A stretch of DNA of 64,000 nt from the NCBI RefSeq assembly GCF_900105335.1, contig NZ_LT629770.1, positions 682,001 through 746,000 on the forward strand, in the 5' to 3' direction. Under the pieces are notes generated by a model, which was given only the letters and a program-made list of their open reading frames with translations, was not told where the DNA came from and ran no database searches. Both the position numbers and the translations under genes were made by a program. This DNA is from Microbacterium paraoxydans (GTDB lineage Bacteria > Actinomycetota > Actinomycetes > Actinomycetales > Microbacteriaceae). Shown here one piece after another: positions 1 to 8,250 of the stretch; position 1 is the first letter of the stretch, and every line of letters starts with the position of its first letter.

Positions 1-1
1 G

Positions 2-1237
2 CTCGTGTCCCGGCAGCGGTTCTTCGGCGTGCCGATCCCGCTCTGGTATGCGCTGGACGAGAACGGCGAGCGCGACTACGACCGCGTGCTCACCCCGGAC
101 GCGGCCGCGCTGCCCATCGACCCGACCACGGATGTGCCGGCCGGCTACACCGAGACCCAGCGCGGCGTGCCGGGCGGGTTCGACGCCGAGGCCGACATCC
201 TCGACACGTGGGCGACCTCGTCGCTGACCCCGCAGCTCGCGGGCGGCTGGCAGCGGGACGAGGAGCTGTGGCAGCTCACCGCTCCGTTCGATCTGCGCCC
301 GCAGGGACAGGACATCATCCGCACCTGGCTCTTCTCGACCATGCTGCGCTCCACGCTCGAAGACGGCCGCGCCCCGTGGAAGAACGCCGCCATCTCCGGC
401 TTCATCGTCGACCCCGACCGCAAGAAGATGTCGAAGTCGAAGGGCAACGTGGTCACCCCGGCCGACGTGCTCGACGCCCACGGTTCGGACGCGGTGCGGT
501 ACTGGGCGGCGTCGAGCCGCCTCGGCATGGACGCGGCCTTCGACCCGCAGAACCCGACCCAGGTGAAGATCGGCCGGCGTCTCGCGATCAAGGTGCTCAA
601 CGCCGCCAAGTTCGTGCTGTCGTTCCCGGTGCCCGAGGGCGCGCAGGTGACCCACGCGCTCGACGCCTCGATGCTCACGGCCCTCGATGGCGTGGTGACC
701 GAGGCGACCGCGGCCTTCGACCGGTATGACGCCGCCAGGGCGCTGGAGCTGACCGAGGCGTTCTTCTGGACGTTCTGCGACGACTACCTGGAGCTCGTGA
801 AGGAGCGCGCCTACAACCAGAACGACGTGGGTCAGGCCTCGGCCGCTCTCGCGCTGCGCCTGGCGCTGTCCACGCTGCTCCGCCTGCTCGCGCCGGTACT
901 CTCCTTCGCCACCGAGGAGGCCTGGTCGTGGTTCGAGGAGGGCTCCGTGCACACCGCCGCGTGGCCCGAGAAGCTCGGCATCGAGGGCGACCCGGCCGTG
1001 CTGGCCGCCGCGAGCGAGGCGCTCATCGGCATCCGACGCGCGAAGACCGAGGCGAAGGCATCGCAGAAGACCCCGGTCTCCCGTGCCGCCATCGCCGCTC
1101 CCGCCGCGAAGGTCGAGGCCCTGCGCGCCGCGGCGGACGACCTCCGCGCGGTCGGCCGCATCGCCGAGCTCGAGATCACCGAGGCGGAGGAGTTCGCGGT
1201 CATCGCGATCGAGCTCGCCCCGGTCGAGGCCTCCTGA
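2..1237 (+). CDS. valS: Valine--tRNA ligase, C-terminal part (5' end outside window)
   Basis: Class Ia aminoacyl-tRNA synthetase that charges tRNA-Val in the cytoplasm. Only the last 411 residues are present; the frame is open from base 2, so the gene starts upstream of the window. The visible part begins in the catalytic Rossmann region (RQRFFGVPIP), carries the KMSKS loop as KKMSKSKGN near base 425, and continues into the helical anticodon-binding domain. The protein ends in AIELAPVEAS, without an evident long coiled-coil arm of the kind seen at the C-terminus of many bacterial ValS. Its TGA overlaps the ATG of the next small gene by one base, suggesting translational coupling. Confidence 0.96.
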   Translation, partial: LVSRQRFFGVPIPLWYALDENGERDYDRVLTPDAAALPIDPTTDVPAGYTETQRGVPGGFDAEADILDTWATSSLTPQLAGGWQRDEELWQLTAPFDLRPQGQDIIRTWLFSTMLRSTLEDGRAPWKNAAISGFIVDPDRKKMSKSKGNVVTPADVLDAHGSDAVRYWAASSRLGMDAAFDPQNPTQVKIGRRLAIKVLNAAKFVLSFPVPEGAQVTHALDASMLTALDGVVTEATAAFDRYDAARALELTEAFFWTFCDDYLELVKERAYNQNDVGQASAALALRLALSTLLRLLAPVLSFATEEAWSWFEEGSVHTAAWPEKLGIEGDPAVLAAASEALIGIRRAKTEAKASQKTPVSRAAIAAPAAKVEALRAAADDLRAVGRIAELEITEAEEFAVIAIELAPVEAS

Positions 1238-1446
1238 TGCAGCTGGGCACGCGATGGGCTACGGGTGCCCAGCCGCCGGCGTCCGTCCCCGAGGCGCTGC
1301 GTCCCGCCATCGCCGAGGTCGAGTCCCAGGGCCTCACCGGGCACTGGACCCTCACCTGGCTCGAGGGCCGCGCGATCGCGGAGCTCGACGCCGGCTGGGA
1401 GGTCCTCCAGACCCCCTCCGGCGACGTCGTCGCCCGCCCCTTCTGA
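1237..1446 (+). CDS. Small protein of unknown function, coupled to valS
   Basis: A 69-residue ORF whose ATG overlaps the valS stop codon (TGATG). I do not recognise a family. The product is mixed in charge, has several Trp residues (RWATG, GHWTLTWLEG, GWEVLQ) and reads like a compact beta-rich cytoplasmic protein with no signal peptide or membrane segment. The overlap with valS and the in-frame run to a stop just before a hairpin suggest that it is translated with valS. Function cannot be inferred. It could in principle be a chance frame, but its codon use resembles its neighbours. Confidence 0.6.
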   Translation: MQLGTRWATGAQPPASVPEALRPAIAEVESQGLTGHWTLTWLEGRAIAELDAGWEVLQTPSGDVVARPF

Positions 1447-1450
1447 TCGC

Positions 1451-1528
1451 CGAGACCCCGCTTCATCGTCGAGACCCCCTCCGTCCCGCGCGGGAAGGAG
1501 GGGGTCTCGCCGCGTACCCGGGGTCTCG
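1451..1528. terminator. Nested hairpin between convergent genes
   Basis: A perfect 12-bp inverted repeat (GAGACCCCCTCC, 1471-1482, with GGAGGGGGTCTC, 1497-1508) is nested inside an outer 10-bp pair (CGAGACCCCG, 1451-1460, with CGGGGTCTCG, 1519-1528). It lies between the valS operon (+) and the ArsR operon (-), so it is probably a bidirectional terminator. Confidence 0.6.
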
Positions 1529-1530
1529 GG

Positions 1531-1749
1531 TCAGCGGCGCGGGGCTCCGAGCTGCGCGAGGAGATGATCCACGGCATGCGGGTCGTGGCGGCGGGCCTGC
1601 TGTTCGCGGAGGAGGTCGAGGGCGAGGGTCCGACGCTGGGCGCGCCGCTCGATCCGGTGCTCGACCCCGGCGGTGACCCGGTCGGCGAGGCGCAGCAGGC
1701 CGCGCTCCGTCCGTGTGGGACTGACGAGGCGCAGGGTCGCGGCGGTCAT
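1531..1749 (-). CDS. Small basic protein of unknown function downstream of ArsR regulator
   Basis: A 72-residue, Arg-rich, mostly helical protein. The start is the ATG at 1749, which overlaps the stop codon of the preceding ArsR-type gene by four bases (ATGA), so the two are almost certainly co-translated. I recognise no domain, signal peptide or membrane segment. Coupling to a helix-turn-helix regulator suggests an accessory role or simple co-expression. Confidence 0.65.
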   Translation of the reverse strand: MTAATLRLVSPTRTERGLLRLADRVTAGVEHRIERRAQRRTLALDLLREQQARRHDPHAVDHLLAQLGAPRR

Positions 1750-2369
1750 GATGCCTCCGTCGTCTCGCCCGCACCGGCGAGGGCCTCCCGCGGCGACGTC
1801 GGCAGGTCGAACAGCTCGGCCCGCACGGAGACCCGTCGGACGTCGGGCCCGGTCTGACCCCGATAGCGTTCGATGGCCTGCTCGATGAGATCCTCGATCT
1901 CCTGCCGCAGCGCCATGGCCTGCGCCGGCGTGACGTCGAGGTGCGTCGTGATGGTGATGCCGACGTCGCGCCACCCCTCGGGAACGTCCGACTCCGGGCG
2001 GTTGAGGTACTGCATCAAGGTCTCGTGCCGGAGCCGGAAGAACTCCGACGTGACGATCTGCGCCGCGGCACGGTTGGCCGGCGACATCTGCTCGTCCGGG
2101 CCCGGCACATCGATGCGTCCCTTCGGACGCTCCCACCATCGCTCCCGTGCCGTACCACGGCCTTCCACCTCGCGGATGAGGTCGTGGGCCGCGAGAGCGC
2201 GGAGGTGATAGCTGGTGGATCCCGAGGTCTCCCCCACGAGGGCTGCGAGAGAGCTGGCCGTCTGGGGACCACGAGAGGCGAGCAGATCGAAGATCTTGAC
2301 CCGCAGCGGATGCGCGAGCGCTTTGAGCGCCCCTGCATCCAGCGTCCGTACCTGCGTCTCGTTCGTCAT
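1746..2369 (-). CDS. ArsR-family winged-helix transcriptional regulator
   Basis: A 207-residue regulator. Residues about 10-80 form an ArsR/HTH_20 winged helix (LKALAHPLRVKIFDLLASRG, then TSSLAAL-type and TSYHLRAL recognition segments); the rest is a helical effector or dimerisation region. The ATG at 2369 is preferred because a -10-like TATCTT ends six bases before it and there is no Shine-Dalgarno sequence, which fits a leaderless message. A large near-perfect inverted repeat covers this promoter, so autoregulation is likely. It lies downstream of tdh-kbl on the same strand but with its own promoter. No metal-binding Cys cluster is visible, so a metal ligand is not implied. Confidence 0.85.
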   Translation of the reverse strand: MTNETQVRTLDAGALKALAHPLRVKIFDLLASRGPQTASSLAALVGETSGSTSYHLRALAAHDLIREVEGRGTARERWWERPKGRIDVPGPDEQMSPANRAAAQIVTSEFFRLRHETLMQYLNRPESDVPEGWRDVGITITTHLDVTPAQAMALRQEIEDLIEQAIERYRGQTGPDVRRVSVRAELFDLPTSPREALAGAGETTEAS

Positions 2370-2370
2370 G

Positions 2371-2418
2371 ATGCAAAGATACGCTTGCAAACAAATCTTT
2401 GCAAGCGTTTCTTTGCAT
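2371..2418 (-). promoter_or_regulatory. Operator/promoter of the ArsR-type gene
   Basis: Two 21-bp arms (2371-2391 and 2398-2418) form an inverted repeat with one mismatch around a 6-bp centre; the inner 11 bp (ACGCTTGCAAA / TTTGCAAGCGT) are perfect. On the minus strand this includes a -35-like TTGCAA (2404-2399), a 17-bp spacer and a -10-like TATCTT (2381-2376), six bases from the ATG at 2369. A repressor dimer here would block its own promoter. Confidence 0.75.
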
Positions 2419-2422
2419 CCAG

Positions 2423-3601
2423 TCAACCTACGGTATCCCGGGCCGCGACGAAGGCCGCCACGCAGCGCTCCACCTGGTCGGGCGTGTGCGCTGCGGAGAG
2501 CTGCACCCGGATGCGCGCCTTGCCCCGCGGCACGACCGGGAAGCTGAACGCCGTCACGTAGACACCCTGGTCCTGCATCGCCGCGGCGATCCGGGCGGTG
2601 AGGGCGGCGTCGCCGAACATGACCGGGACGATCGGATGCTCGCCCGGAAGCAGGTCGAAGCCCTCCTCCGCCATCCGAGCGCGGAACAGGGCCGCGTTGT
2701 CGCGGAGCCGCGCCCGGAGGTCGGCCGACCCCTCGACCAGGTCGAGCGCGGTCAGCGTTCCGGCCACGATGGCCGGAGCGAGGGTGTTCGAGAACAGGTA
2801 CGGACGGGAGCGCTGACGCAACAACGCGACGATCTCCGCGTGGGAGGCGACGTACCCGCCGGAGGCGCCGCCCAGTGCCTTGCCGAACGTGCCGGTGTAG
2901 ATGTCCACGCGATCCGCGACGCCGCACAGCTCGGGGGTTCCGCGCCCGTTGTCGCCGACGAAGCCGACCGCGTGCGAGTCGTCAACGAAGACGAGGGCGT
3001 CGTAGCGCTCCGCGAGGTCGCAGATCTCGGCCAGCGGCGCGATGTAGCCGTCCATCGAGAAGACACCGTCGGTCACGATCACGCGGAACCGGGCATCGGC
3101 GGCCGCCCGCAGCTGCTCCTCCAGATCCGCCATGTCGCGATTGCGGTAGCGGAGCCGGCGCGCCTTGGACAGCCGGATCCCGTCGATGATGGACGCGTGG
3201 TTCAACTCGTCCGAGATGATCGCGTCCTCGACGGAGAACAGCGTCTCGAAGACACCGCCGTTCGCGTCGAAGCAGGAGGAGTAGAGGATCGCGTCATCGG
3301 TGCCGAGGAAGTCCGCGAGCCGACGCTCCAGTTCGAGGTGCTGCTCCTGCGTGCCGCAGATGAAGCGGACGCTCGCGAGCCCGTACCCCCACTCGTCCAG
3401 GGCCGTCCGGGCCGCAGCGAGGATGCGCGGGTCGTCGGCCAGCCCCAGGTAGTTGTTGGCGCAGAAGTTGAGCACCTCGGCGCCGTCGGCCGTGATCTCC
3501 GCCCGCTGCGGTCCGTGGATGCCGCGCTCGTGCTTGGTGAGCCCCGCCTCCTCGATTCCCGCCAGCTCCTGCGCCACATGGTCCTTGAAGGTCGCGTACA
3601 T
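2423..3601 (-). CDS. kbl: Glycine C-acetyltransferase (2-amino-3-ketobutyrate CoA ligase)
   Basis: A PLP-dependent alpha-oxoamine synthase of 392 residues, the usual family size. It converts 2-amino-3-ketobutyrate and CoA to glycine and acetyl-CoA, the second step of threonine degradation. Visible family features are [13 protein letters not shown] near residue 47, the FICGTQ..HLELE segment, the [10 protein letters not shown] and [10 protein letters not shown] motifs, and the PLP-lysine region [15 protein letters not shown]. The ATG at 3601 overlaps the tdh stop (TGATG), so it is translationally coupled to tdh. This matches the classic tdh-kbl pair, here in the order tdh then kbl. Confidence 0.95.
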   Translation of the reverse strand: MYATFKDHVAQELAGIEEAGLTKHERGIHGPQRAEITADGAEVLNFCANNYLGLADDPRILAAARTALDEWGYGLASVRFICGTQEQHLELERRLADFLGTDDAILYSSCFDANGGVFETLFSVEDAIISDELNHASIIDGIRLSKARRLRYRNRDMADLEEQLRAAADARFRVIVTDGVFSMDGYIAPLAEICDLAERYDALVFVDDSHAVGFVGDNGRGTPELCGVADRVDIYTGTFGKALGGASGGYVASHAEIVALLRQRSRPYLFSNTLAPAIVAGTLTALDLVEGSADLRARLRDNAALFRARMAEEGFDLLPGEHPIVPVMFGDAALTARIAAAMQDQGVYVTAFSFPVVPRGKARIRVQLSAAHTPDQVERCVAAFVAARDTVG

Positions 3602-4644
3602 CACAGCTCCGTCCAGTCGAGGATGATCTTGCCCGTGCCGGCGGACTCCGCCGCCGCGAATCCGCGCTCCCAGTCGCGCGCCGGTACGACCTCGGCGATC
3701 ACCCGACCGATCGCTTCGCGCAACGTCGCACTGGTCTGCAGCATCGCCCCCACGGCGTTCCATGTCTCGAACATCTCCCGGCCGTAGATCCCGGTGATCG
3801 TGAGCATGTGCGTGACGAGCTTGCCCCAGTCGATGTCGAATCCGGTCGACGGCAGCCCGAGCATGGCGATGCGTCCTCCGTGGTTCATGTTGTCGATCAT
3901 CGCCGGGAGCGCCGACGCCGCGCCGCTCATCTCGAAGCCGATGTCGAAACCCTCGCGCATGCCGAGCGCCCGCTGCGCGTCGCGGATCTCCTGGCGGGAG
4001 ACGTCGACGACCTCGTCGGCTCCCATCCCGCGCGCCATCTCCAGGCGCGGCGCGCTCACATCGGTCCCGACGATGAAGCGGGCGCCCGCATGCCGGGCGA
4101 CGGCGATCGCCATCAGGCCGATCGGACCGCACCCGGTGACGAGCACGTCCTCACCGACGAGCGGGAAGCGGAGGGCGGTGTGCACGGCGTTGCCGAGCGG
4201 GTCGAAGATCGCGCCGAGCTCCGGGGTGACCTCGGCGTGGTGGACCCACACGTTCGTCGCCGGCAGCGAGAGGTACTCGGCGAAGGCGCCGTCGCGCTGC
4301 AGCCCGAGTCCGATCGTGCGGATGCACATCTGCCGCCGTCCGGCACGGCAGTTCCGGCAGGTGCCGCAGACGATGTGTCCCTCGCCGGAGACCCGGTCGC
4401 CGACCGCGATGTCGTGGACAAGCGGCCCGACCTCGACGACTTCCCCGTAGAACTCGTGTCCCGGGATGAGGGGAGCGGCGATCGCGGAGGCCGCCCAATC
4501 GTCCCAGCGCCGGATGTGCAGATCGGTTCCGCAGATGCCGGTGCGGAGGACGCGGATGACGACCTCGCCGGGGCCTGCCACCGGGTCGGGGCGTTCCACG
4601 AGCGCGAGGCCGGCGCCGGGTTCCTCCTTGAACAGAGCTCTCAT
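3601..4644 (-). CDS. tdh: L-threonine 3-dehydrogenase
   Basis: A zinc-dependent medium-chain dehydrogenase of 347 residues that oxidises threonine to 2-amino-3-ketobutyrate with NAD+. The catalytic zinc region GICGTDLHI and [12 protein letters not shown], the structural four-Cys lobe ([16 protein letters not shown]) and the nucleotide-binding [19 protein letters not shown] are all visible. It is the first gene of a two-gene operon with kbl and is transcribed away from a LysR-type regulator 81 bp upstream, the likely controller of this operon. The combination with kbl makes threonine dehydrogenase much more likely than another polyol dehydrogenase. Confidence 0.93.
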   Translation of the reverse strand: MRALFKEEPGAGLALVERPDPVAGPGEVVIRVLRTGICGTDLHIRRWDDWAASAIAAPLIPGHEFYGEVVEVGPLVHDIAVGDRVSGEGHIVCGTCRNCRAGRRQMCIRTIGLGLQRDGAFAEYLSLPATNVWVHHAEVTPELGAIFDPLGNAVHTALRFPLVGEDVLVTGCGPIGLMAIAVARHAGARFIVGTDVSAPRLEMARGMGADEVVDVSRQEIRDAQRALGMREGFDIGFEMSGAASALPAMIDNMNHGGRIAMLGLPSTGFDIDWGKLVTHMLTITGIYGREMFETWNAVGAMLQTSATLREAIGRVIAEVVPARDWERGFAAAESAGTGKIILDWTEL

Positions 4645-4713
4645 GCTCTGATCTCATCGCGTCCTTTGCTGTAGAACAATCGGCATCTTCTGCATCGACT
4701 CTGTAGCACGAAC

Positions 4714-4719
4714 TAAACT
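4714..4719 (+). promoter_or_regulatory. -10 element of the LysR gene (leaderless start)
   Basis: TAAACT ends six bases before the GTG at 4726, so transcription would begin at or next to the start codon. The 81-bp intergenic region also has to hold the divergent tdh promoter and probably the LysR binding site. Confidence 0.5.
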
Positions 4720-4725
4720 GTTGTC

Positions 4726-5658
4726 GTGGAACTCCACCAGCTCCAGATCCTCCGCGAACTCGGAGCGCTGGGAAGCGCGACCGCCGTCGCCGAAGCGCTC
4801 CGGGTCACCCCCTCCGCGGTCTCGCAGCAGCTCGCCGCGCTGCAGCGCTCCTTCCCTGCCCCGCTCACCCGTCGCCAGGGCCGCACGCTCGTGCTGACCG
4901 CCGCCGGCGAGGTGCTGGCAGCAGCCGGAGCCGAGGCCATCGACGCGATGGCGGCGGCGCGCCACGCCCTGGACGACTTCGAGGGCGCGGCGACGGGAGA
5001 GGTGAGCATCAGCGGCTTCCACAGCGTCGGCCAGGCGCTCTTCGGCCCAATCGTGCGGGAGCTGTCCGGGAAGGAGCACGCCCCGACCGTGCGTCTCACG
5101 GACGAGGACGTCGCGCAGAGCGAGTTCCCCGGACTCACCGCGCGGTACGACCTCGTCCTCGCCCATCGGATGGAGCATTCCGCGCCGTGGCCGACCGAGG
5201 GTGTCCGCGCCGTGGGTCTCGTCCGCGAGCCTCTGGACGTCGCCGTCTCCGCCGACCACCCTCTCGCCGATCGCCGCACCCTCTCGCCGGACGAGATCGC
5301 CGAAGAGCAGTGGGTGACGAGCCGTGTGGGGTACTCCCCCGACGACGTGCTCCGCGCCGTCGCCGCCGTCGCCCGCCGCCCGGTCGAAGTCCGGCACCGC
5401 ATCAACGACTACGGTGCGGTGTCGGCGGTGGTCGCGGCCGGCGGCGTCCTGGGCATGCTCCCCCGGTTCACCTCGCGCAGCGTGGACGATCGCGCCATCG
5501 TGCGCATCCCGCTCCGAGGCGTGAGCACGCACCGCATGATCGACGTCCTCGCACGGCCGGAGAACCTGCGCCGCCGCTCGGTCCGCGTCGTCGTCGACGC
5601 CCTGCGGGAGGTGATGACCCGTCTGAGCGCGGAGCGTTCCGGAGACGGCGGTGGCTAG
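4726..5658 (+). CDS. LysR-family transcriptional regulator, probable regulator of tdh-kbl
   Basis: A 310-residue LysR-type regulator. The N-terminal winged helix (residues 1-60) contains LRVTPSAVSQQLAALQ, and a periplasmic-binding-protein-like effector domain follows from about residue 90. The GTG start fits the N-terminus MELHQLQILRELG and a -10-like hexamer six bases upstream. It is divergent from tdh, the usual arrangement in which a LysR protein controls its neighbour and itself; threonine or a pathway intermediate would be a reasonable effector, but the sequence does not show this. The stop codon overlaps the -10-like hexamer of the next gene. Confidence 0.9.
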   Translation: MELHQLQILRELGALGSATAVAEALRVTPSAVSQQLAALQRSFPAPLTRRQGRTLVLTAAGEVLAAAGAEAIDAMAAARHALDDFEGAATGEVSISGFHSVGQALFGPIVRELSGKEHAPTVRLTDEDVAQSEFPGLTARYDLVLAHRMEHSAPWPTEGVRAVGLVREPLDVAVSADHPLADRRTLSPDEIAEEQWVTSRVGYSPDDVLRAVAAVARRPVEVRHRINDYGAVSAVVAAGGVLGMLPRFTSRSVDDRAIVRIPLRGVSTHRMIDVLARPENLRRRSVRVVVDALREVMTRLSAERSGDGGG

Positions 5659-5667
5659 GCTCGGAGG

Positions 5668-7719
5668 ATGAGCGACGCCACGAACCCGCTGCTGCAGCCG
5701 TCGACCCTCCCCTTCGGGCTCCCGGACTATCGGGCCATCCGTCCGGAACACTACCTCCCCGCCTTCCGCGCCGGGTTCGCGGAGCAGCTCGCCGAGGTCG
5801 CGAACATCACCCGCGTACGGTCGATGCCGACGTTCGAGAACACCCTCGAGGCGCTGGAGAGGTCCGGCGCGCTCCTCGACCGGGTGGCGCACGCGTTCTA
5901 CACGGTGAGCTCCGCCGATGCCACGCCGGAGATCCAGGCGATCGACGAGGAGCTCGCGCCGCTCATGGCCGCCCACCAGGATGCCATCACGCTCGATGCG
6001 GCGCTCTACGCGCGCGTGGCCCACGTGTACGAGCAACGCGACACCCTCGACCTCGATCCTGAGCAGCGCTACCTCGTGGAGCGCTACCACCGCGAGATGA
6101 CGCATGCCGGCGCCGGGCTCGACGACGAGGCGAAGACGCAGCTCACGGCTCTGAACCAGAAGCTGTCCGTGCTCACGAACACCTTCGAGCGGAATCTGCT
6201 GAGCGATACGAACGACCTCGCCGTGGTCTTCGACTCCGCCGCCGAACTGGAGGGCCTCAGCGCCGGCGAGCTGTCCGCGGCCGCACGCGCCGCGGCCGAC
6301 CGCGGGCTCGACGGCCGCTACCTCCTCACCCTGCCGCTGTTCACCGGCCATCCGGCCCTCGCACGGCTCGCGGTGCGGGAATCCCGTCGCCGGATCATGG
6401 CGGCGTCGCGCGCGCGGGGCTCCCGCGACAACGGCAACGACAACCGCCCGGTGCTGCGCGAGATCGTGCGCCTCCGCGCCGAGCGCGCGCGCCTCCTCGG
6501 CTACGCCTCGCATGCCGCGTACGTCACCGCCGACGAGACGGCGGGCTCCCCCGAGGCCGTCGAGCGGATGCTGCGCCGATTGTCCGCGCCGTCCGCGCGT
6601 AACGCCCGCACCGAACGGGACGCGCTCCAGGCGATCGTCGACGAGACCGAACCGGACCCCTTCCCCGTGGAAGCCCACGACTGGGCGTTCTACACCGAGC
6701 GCGTGCGCACCGCCCGCTACGCCATCGACACCGCCGCCCTGCGCCCCTGGTTCGAGGCGGAGCGCGTGCTGCAGGACGGCGTGTTCTTCGCGGCGACCCG
6801 CCTGTACGGGGTGACCTTCCACGAACGGCACGACCTCGCTGCCTACCACCCGCAGGCCCGCGTCTTCGAGGTGCGCAACGCCGACGACTCCCCACTCGGG
6901 CTCTACGTGCTCGACCTCTACACCCGCGACTCCAAGCGCGGCGGCGCCTGGATGAACGCGATCGTCAGCCAGTCCCGTCTGCGCGGCAGCGCCCCGGTCG
7001 TGGTCAACAACCTCAACGTCCCGCAGCCCGGGGACGGCGAGCCCACGTTGCTGACGCTCGACGAGGTGACGACGCTGTTCCACGAGTTCGGGCACGCTCT
7101 GCACGGCCTGTTCGCCACGGTGACCTACCCGCACTTCGCCGGGACCAACGTGTTCCGCGACTTCGTCGAGTTCCCGAGCCAGGTGAACGAGATGTGGATC
7201 CTCTGGCCCGAGGTCCTCGACCACTACGCCCGGCACCATGAGACCGGCGAGCCGCTGGATCCCGCCATCGTGGCGCGGCTGCGGGACACCGCGACCTTCG
7301 ACCAGGGCCACGCGACCAGCGAGTACCTGGCCGCGGCGTGGCTGGATCAGGCGTGGCACCGGCTCTCCGTCGACGACGCAGTGGACGATGTCGCCGACTT
7401 CGAGGCGGCCGCACTGGCGGACATCGGCCTCGACGATCCCGCCGTTCCGACCCGGTACTCCTCCACCTACTTCGCCCACGTCTTCTCCGGCGGCTACAGC
7501 GCCGGGTACTACTCGTACATCTGGAGTGAGGTGCTCGACGCCGACACCGTGGAGTGGTTCCGGGAGAACGGCGGCCTCACCCGGGCCAATGGGGACCGTT
7601 TCCGCGACCGGCTGCTCGGGGTCGGCGGTTCGAAGGACCCGCTGGCCGCCTACCGCGACTTCCGGGGACGGGACGCCGAGATCGAGCCGCTCCTGAAACG
7701 CCGTGGACTGGACTCCTGA
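5668..7719 (+). CDS. dcp: M3-family metallopeptidase (peptidyl-dipeptidase Dcp type)
   Basis: A cytoplasmic zinc oligopeptidase of 683 residues, the normal length for Dcp/oligopeptidase A. The active site HEFGHALHGLF sits near residue 471, followed by the third-ligand region FVEFPSQVNEMW. The N-terminus LPFGLPDYRAIRPEHYLPAF is typical of the Dcp/OpdA branch. No signal peptide is seen, so it acts on intracellular peptides. The ATG at 5668 has GGAGG directly upstream, and TAGGCT ends six bases before it, so either a led or a leaderless start is possible. Dcp versus oligopeptidase A cannot be separated with certainty from sequence alone. Confidence 0.9.
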   Translation: MSDATNPLLQPSTLPFGLPDYRAIRPEHYLPAFRAGFAEQLAEVANITRVRSMPTFENTLEALERSGALLDRVAHAFYTVSSADATPEIQAIDEELAPLMAAHQDAITLDAALYARVAHVYEQRDTLDLDPEQRYLVERYHREMTHAGAGLDDEAKTQLTALNQKLSVLTNTFERNLLSDTNDLAVVFDSAAELEGLSAGELSAAARAAADRGLDGRYLLTLPLFTGHPALARLAVRESRRRIMAASRARGSRDNGNDNRPVLREIVRLRAERARLLGYASHAAYVTADETAGSPEAVERMLRRLSAPSARNARTERDALQAIVDETEPDPFPVEAHDWAFYTERVRTARYAIDTAALRPWFEAERVLQDGVFFAATRLYGVTFHERHDLAAYHPQARVFEVRNADDSPLGLYVLDLYTRDSKRGGAWMNAIVSQSRLRGSAPVVVNNLNVPQPGDGEPTLLTLDEVTTLFHEFGHALHGLFATVTYPHFAGTNVFRDFVEFPSQVNEMWILWPEVLDHYARHHETGEPLDPAIVARLRDTATFDQGHATSEYLAAAWLDQAWHRLSVDDAVDDVADFEAAALADIGLDDPAVPTRYSSTYFAHVFSGGYSAGYYSYIWSEVLDADTVEWFRENGGLTRANGDRFRDRLLGVGGSKDPLAAYRDFRGRDAEIEPLLKRRGLDS

Positions 7720-7738
7720 GTCGTGAGACCCTGAGCGC

Positions 7739-8236
7739 ATGGACGCATTCCCTGACGCTCCGTTCGGCCCCGCAGACAGCCTGGAGCTGGAGGCCGTTCC
7801 CCTGGCCGTCATCCGCCACGAGGGCATCCGGATCGCCGACCTCCGCGATGCCTTCGACTCCGGATACGCGGCGATGGGTGCCGCCTTCTCTGCGGGCACC
7901 CTGATTCCGGCCGGCCCGGCGCTCGCGATCTACCACGGCGATCCGATGGGCGTGTTCGACCTGGAGCTCGGCTTCCCGGTCCAGGCTCCACCCTCCGACC
8001 CGATCGCCACGGGCGACGGGGCCGTCATCATCGCCTCGGCCCTGCCGACGGGGAAGGCCGTCGCGACCACCGTCCTCGGTTCCTACGACGGCCTCGGCGC
8101 CGGATGGGCGGCGCTGGTCGCGCGTGCGGCGGAGGCGGGGCTGCACCCGCGCGGCGTCTGGATCGAGGTCTACGTCTCGGACCCCGGTGTCGATCCCGAC
8201 GAGCTCCGCACGGACCTGCTCATGCCCGTGGCCTGA
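7739..8236 (+). CDS. GyrI-like small-molecule binding domain protein
   Basis: A 165-residue stand-alone GyrI/AraC effector-binding-like domain. The family pattern is visible: an N-terminal VPLAVIRHEGIRIADLRDAF strand, a central AIYHGDPMG..DLELGFPV and a C-terminal VATTVLGSYDGLGAGWAAL with IEVYVSDP. There is no DNA-binding domain, so it is not itself a repressor; stand-alone members bind hydrophobic or cationic small molecules, and some hydrolyse them. It starts 19 bp after the peptidase gene on the same strand and ends eight bases before the convergent clpX stop codon. Confidence 0.75.
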   Translation: MDAFPDAPFGPADSLELEAVPLAVIRHEGIRIADLRDAFDSGYAAMGAAFSAGTLIPAGPALAIYHGDPMGVFDLELGFPVQAPPSDPIATGDGAVIIASALPTGKAVATTVLGSYDGLGAGWAALVARAAEAGLHPRGVWIEVYVSDPGVDPDELRTDLLMPVA

Positions 8237-8250
8237 GCAGGCGTTCAGGC
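8231..8250. terminator. Short hairpin at convergent gene ends
   Basis: GCCTGA (8231-8236) pairs with TCAGGC (8245-8250); the two arms contain the opposing stop codons of the GyrI-like gene and clpX. The stem is only 6 bp, so this is a weak call. Confidence 0.3.

Noticed and set aside
4654..7899. Very long open frame on the minus strand opposite the LysR and M3 peptidase genes
   Set aside because: High GC leaves few stops in some antisense frames; the plus-strand genes have clear family motifs, and the antisense product is a low-complexity Arg/Gly/Val/Asp string.
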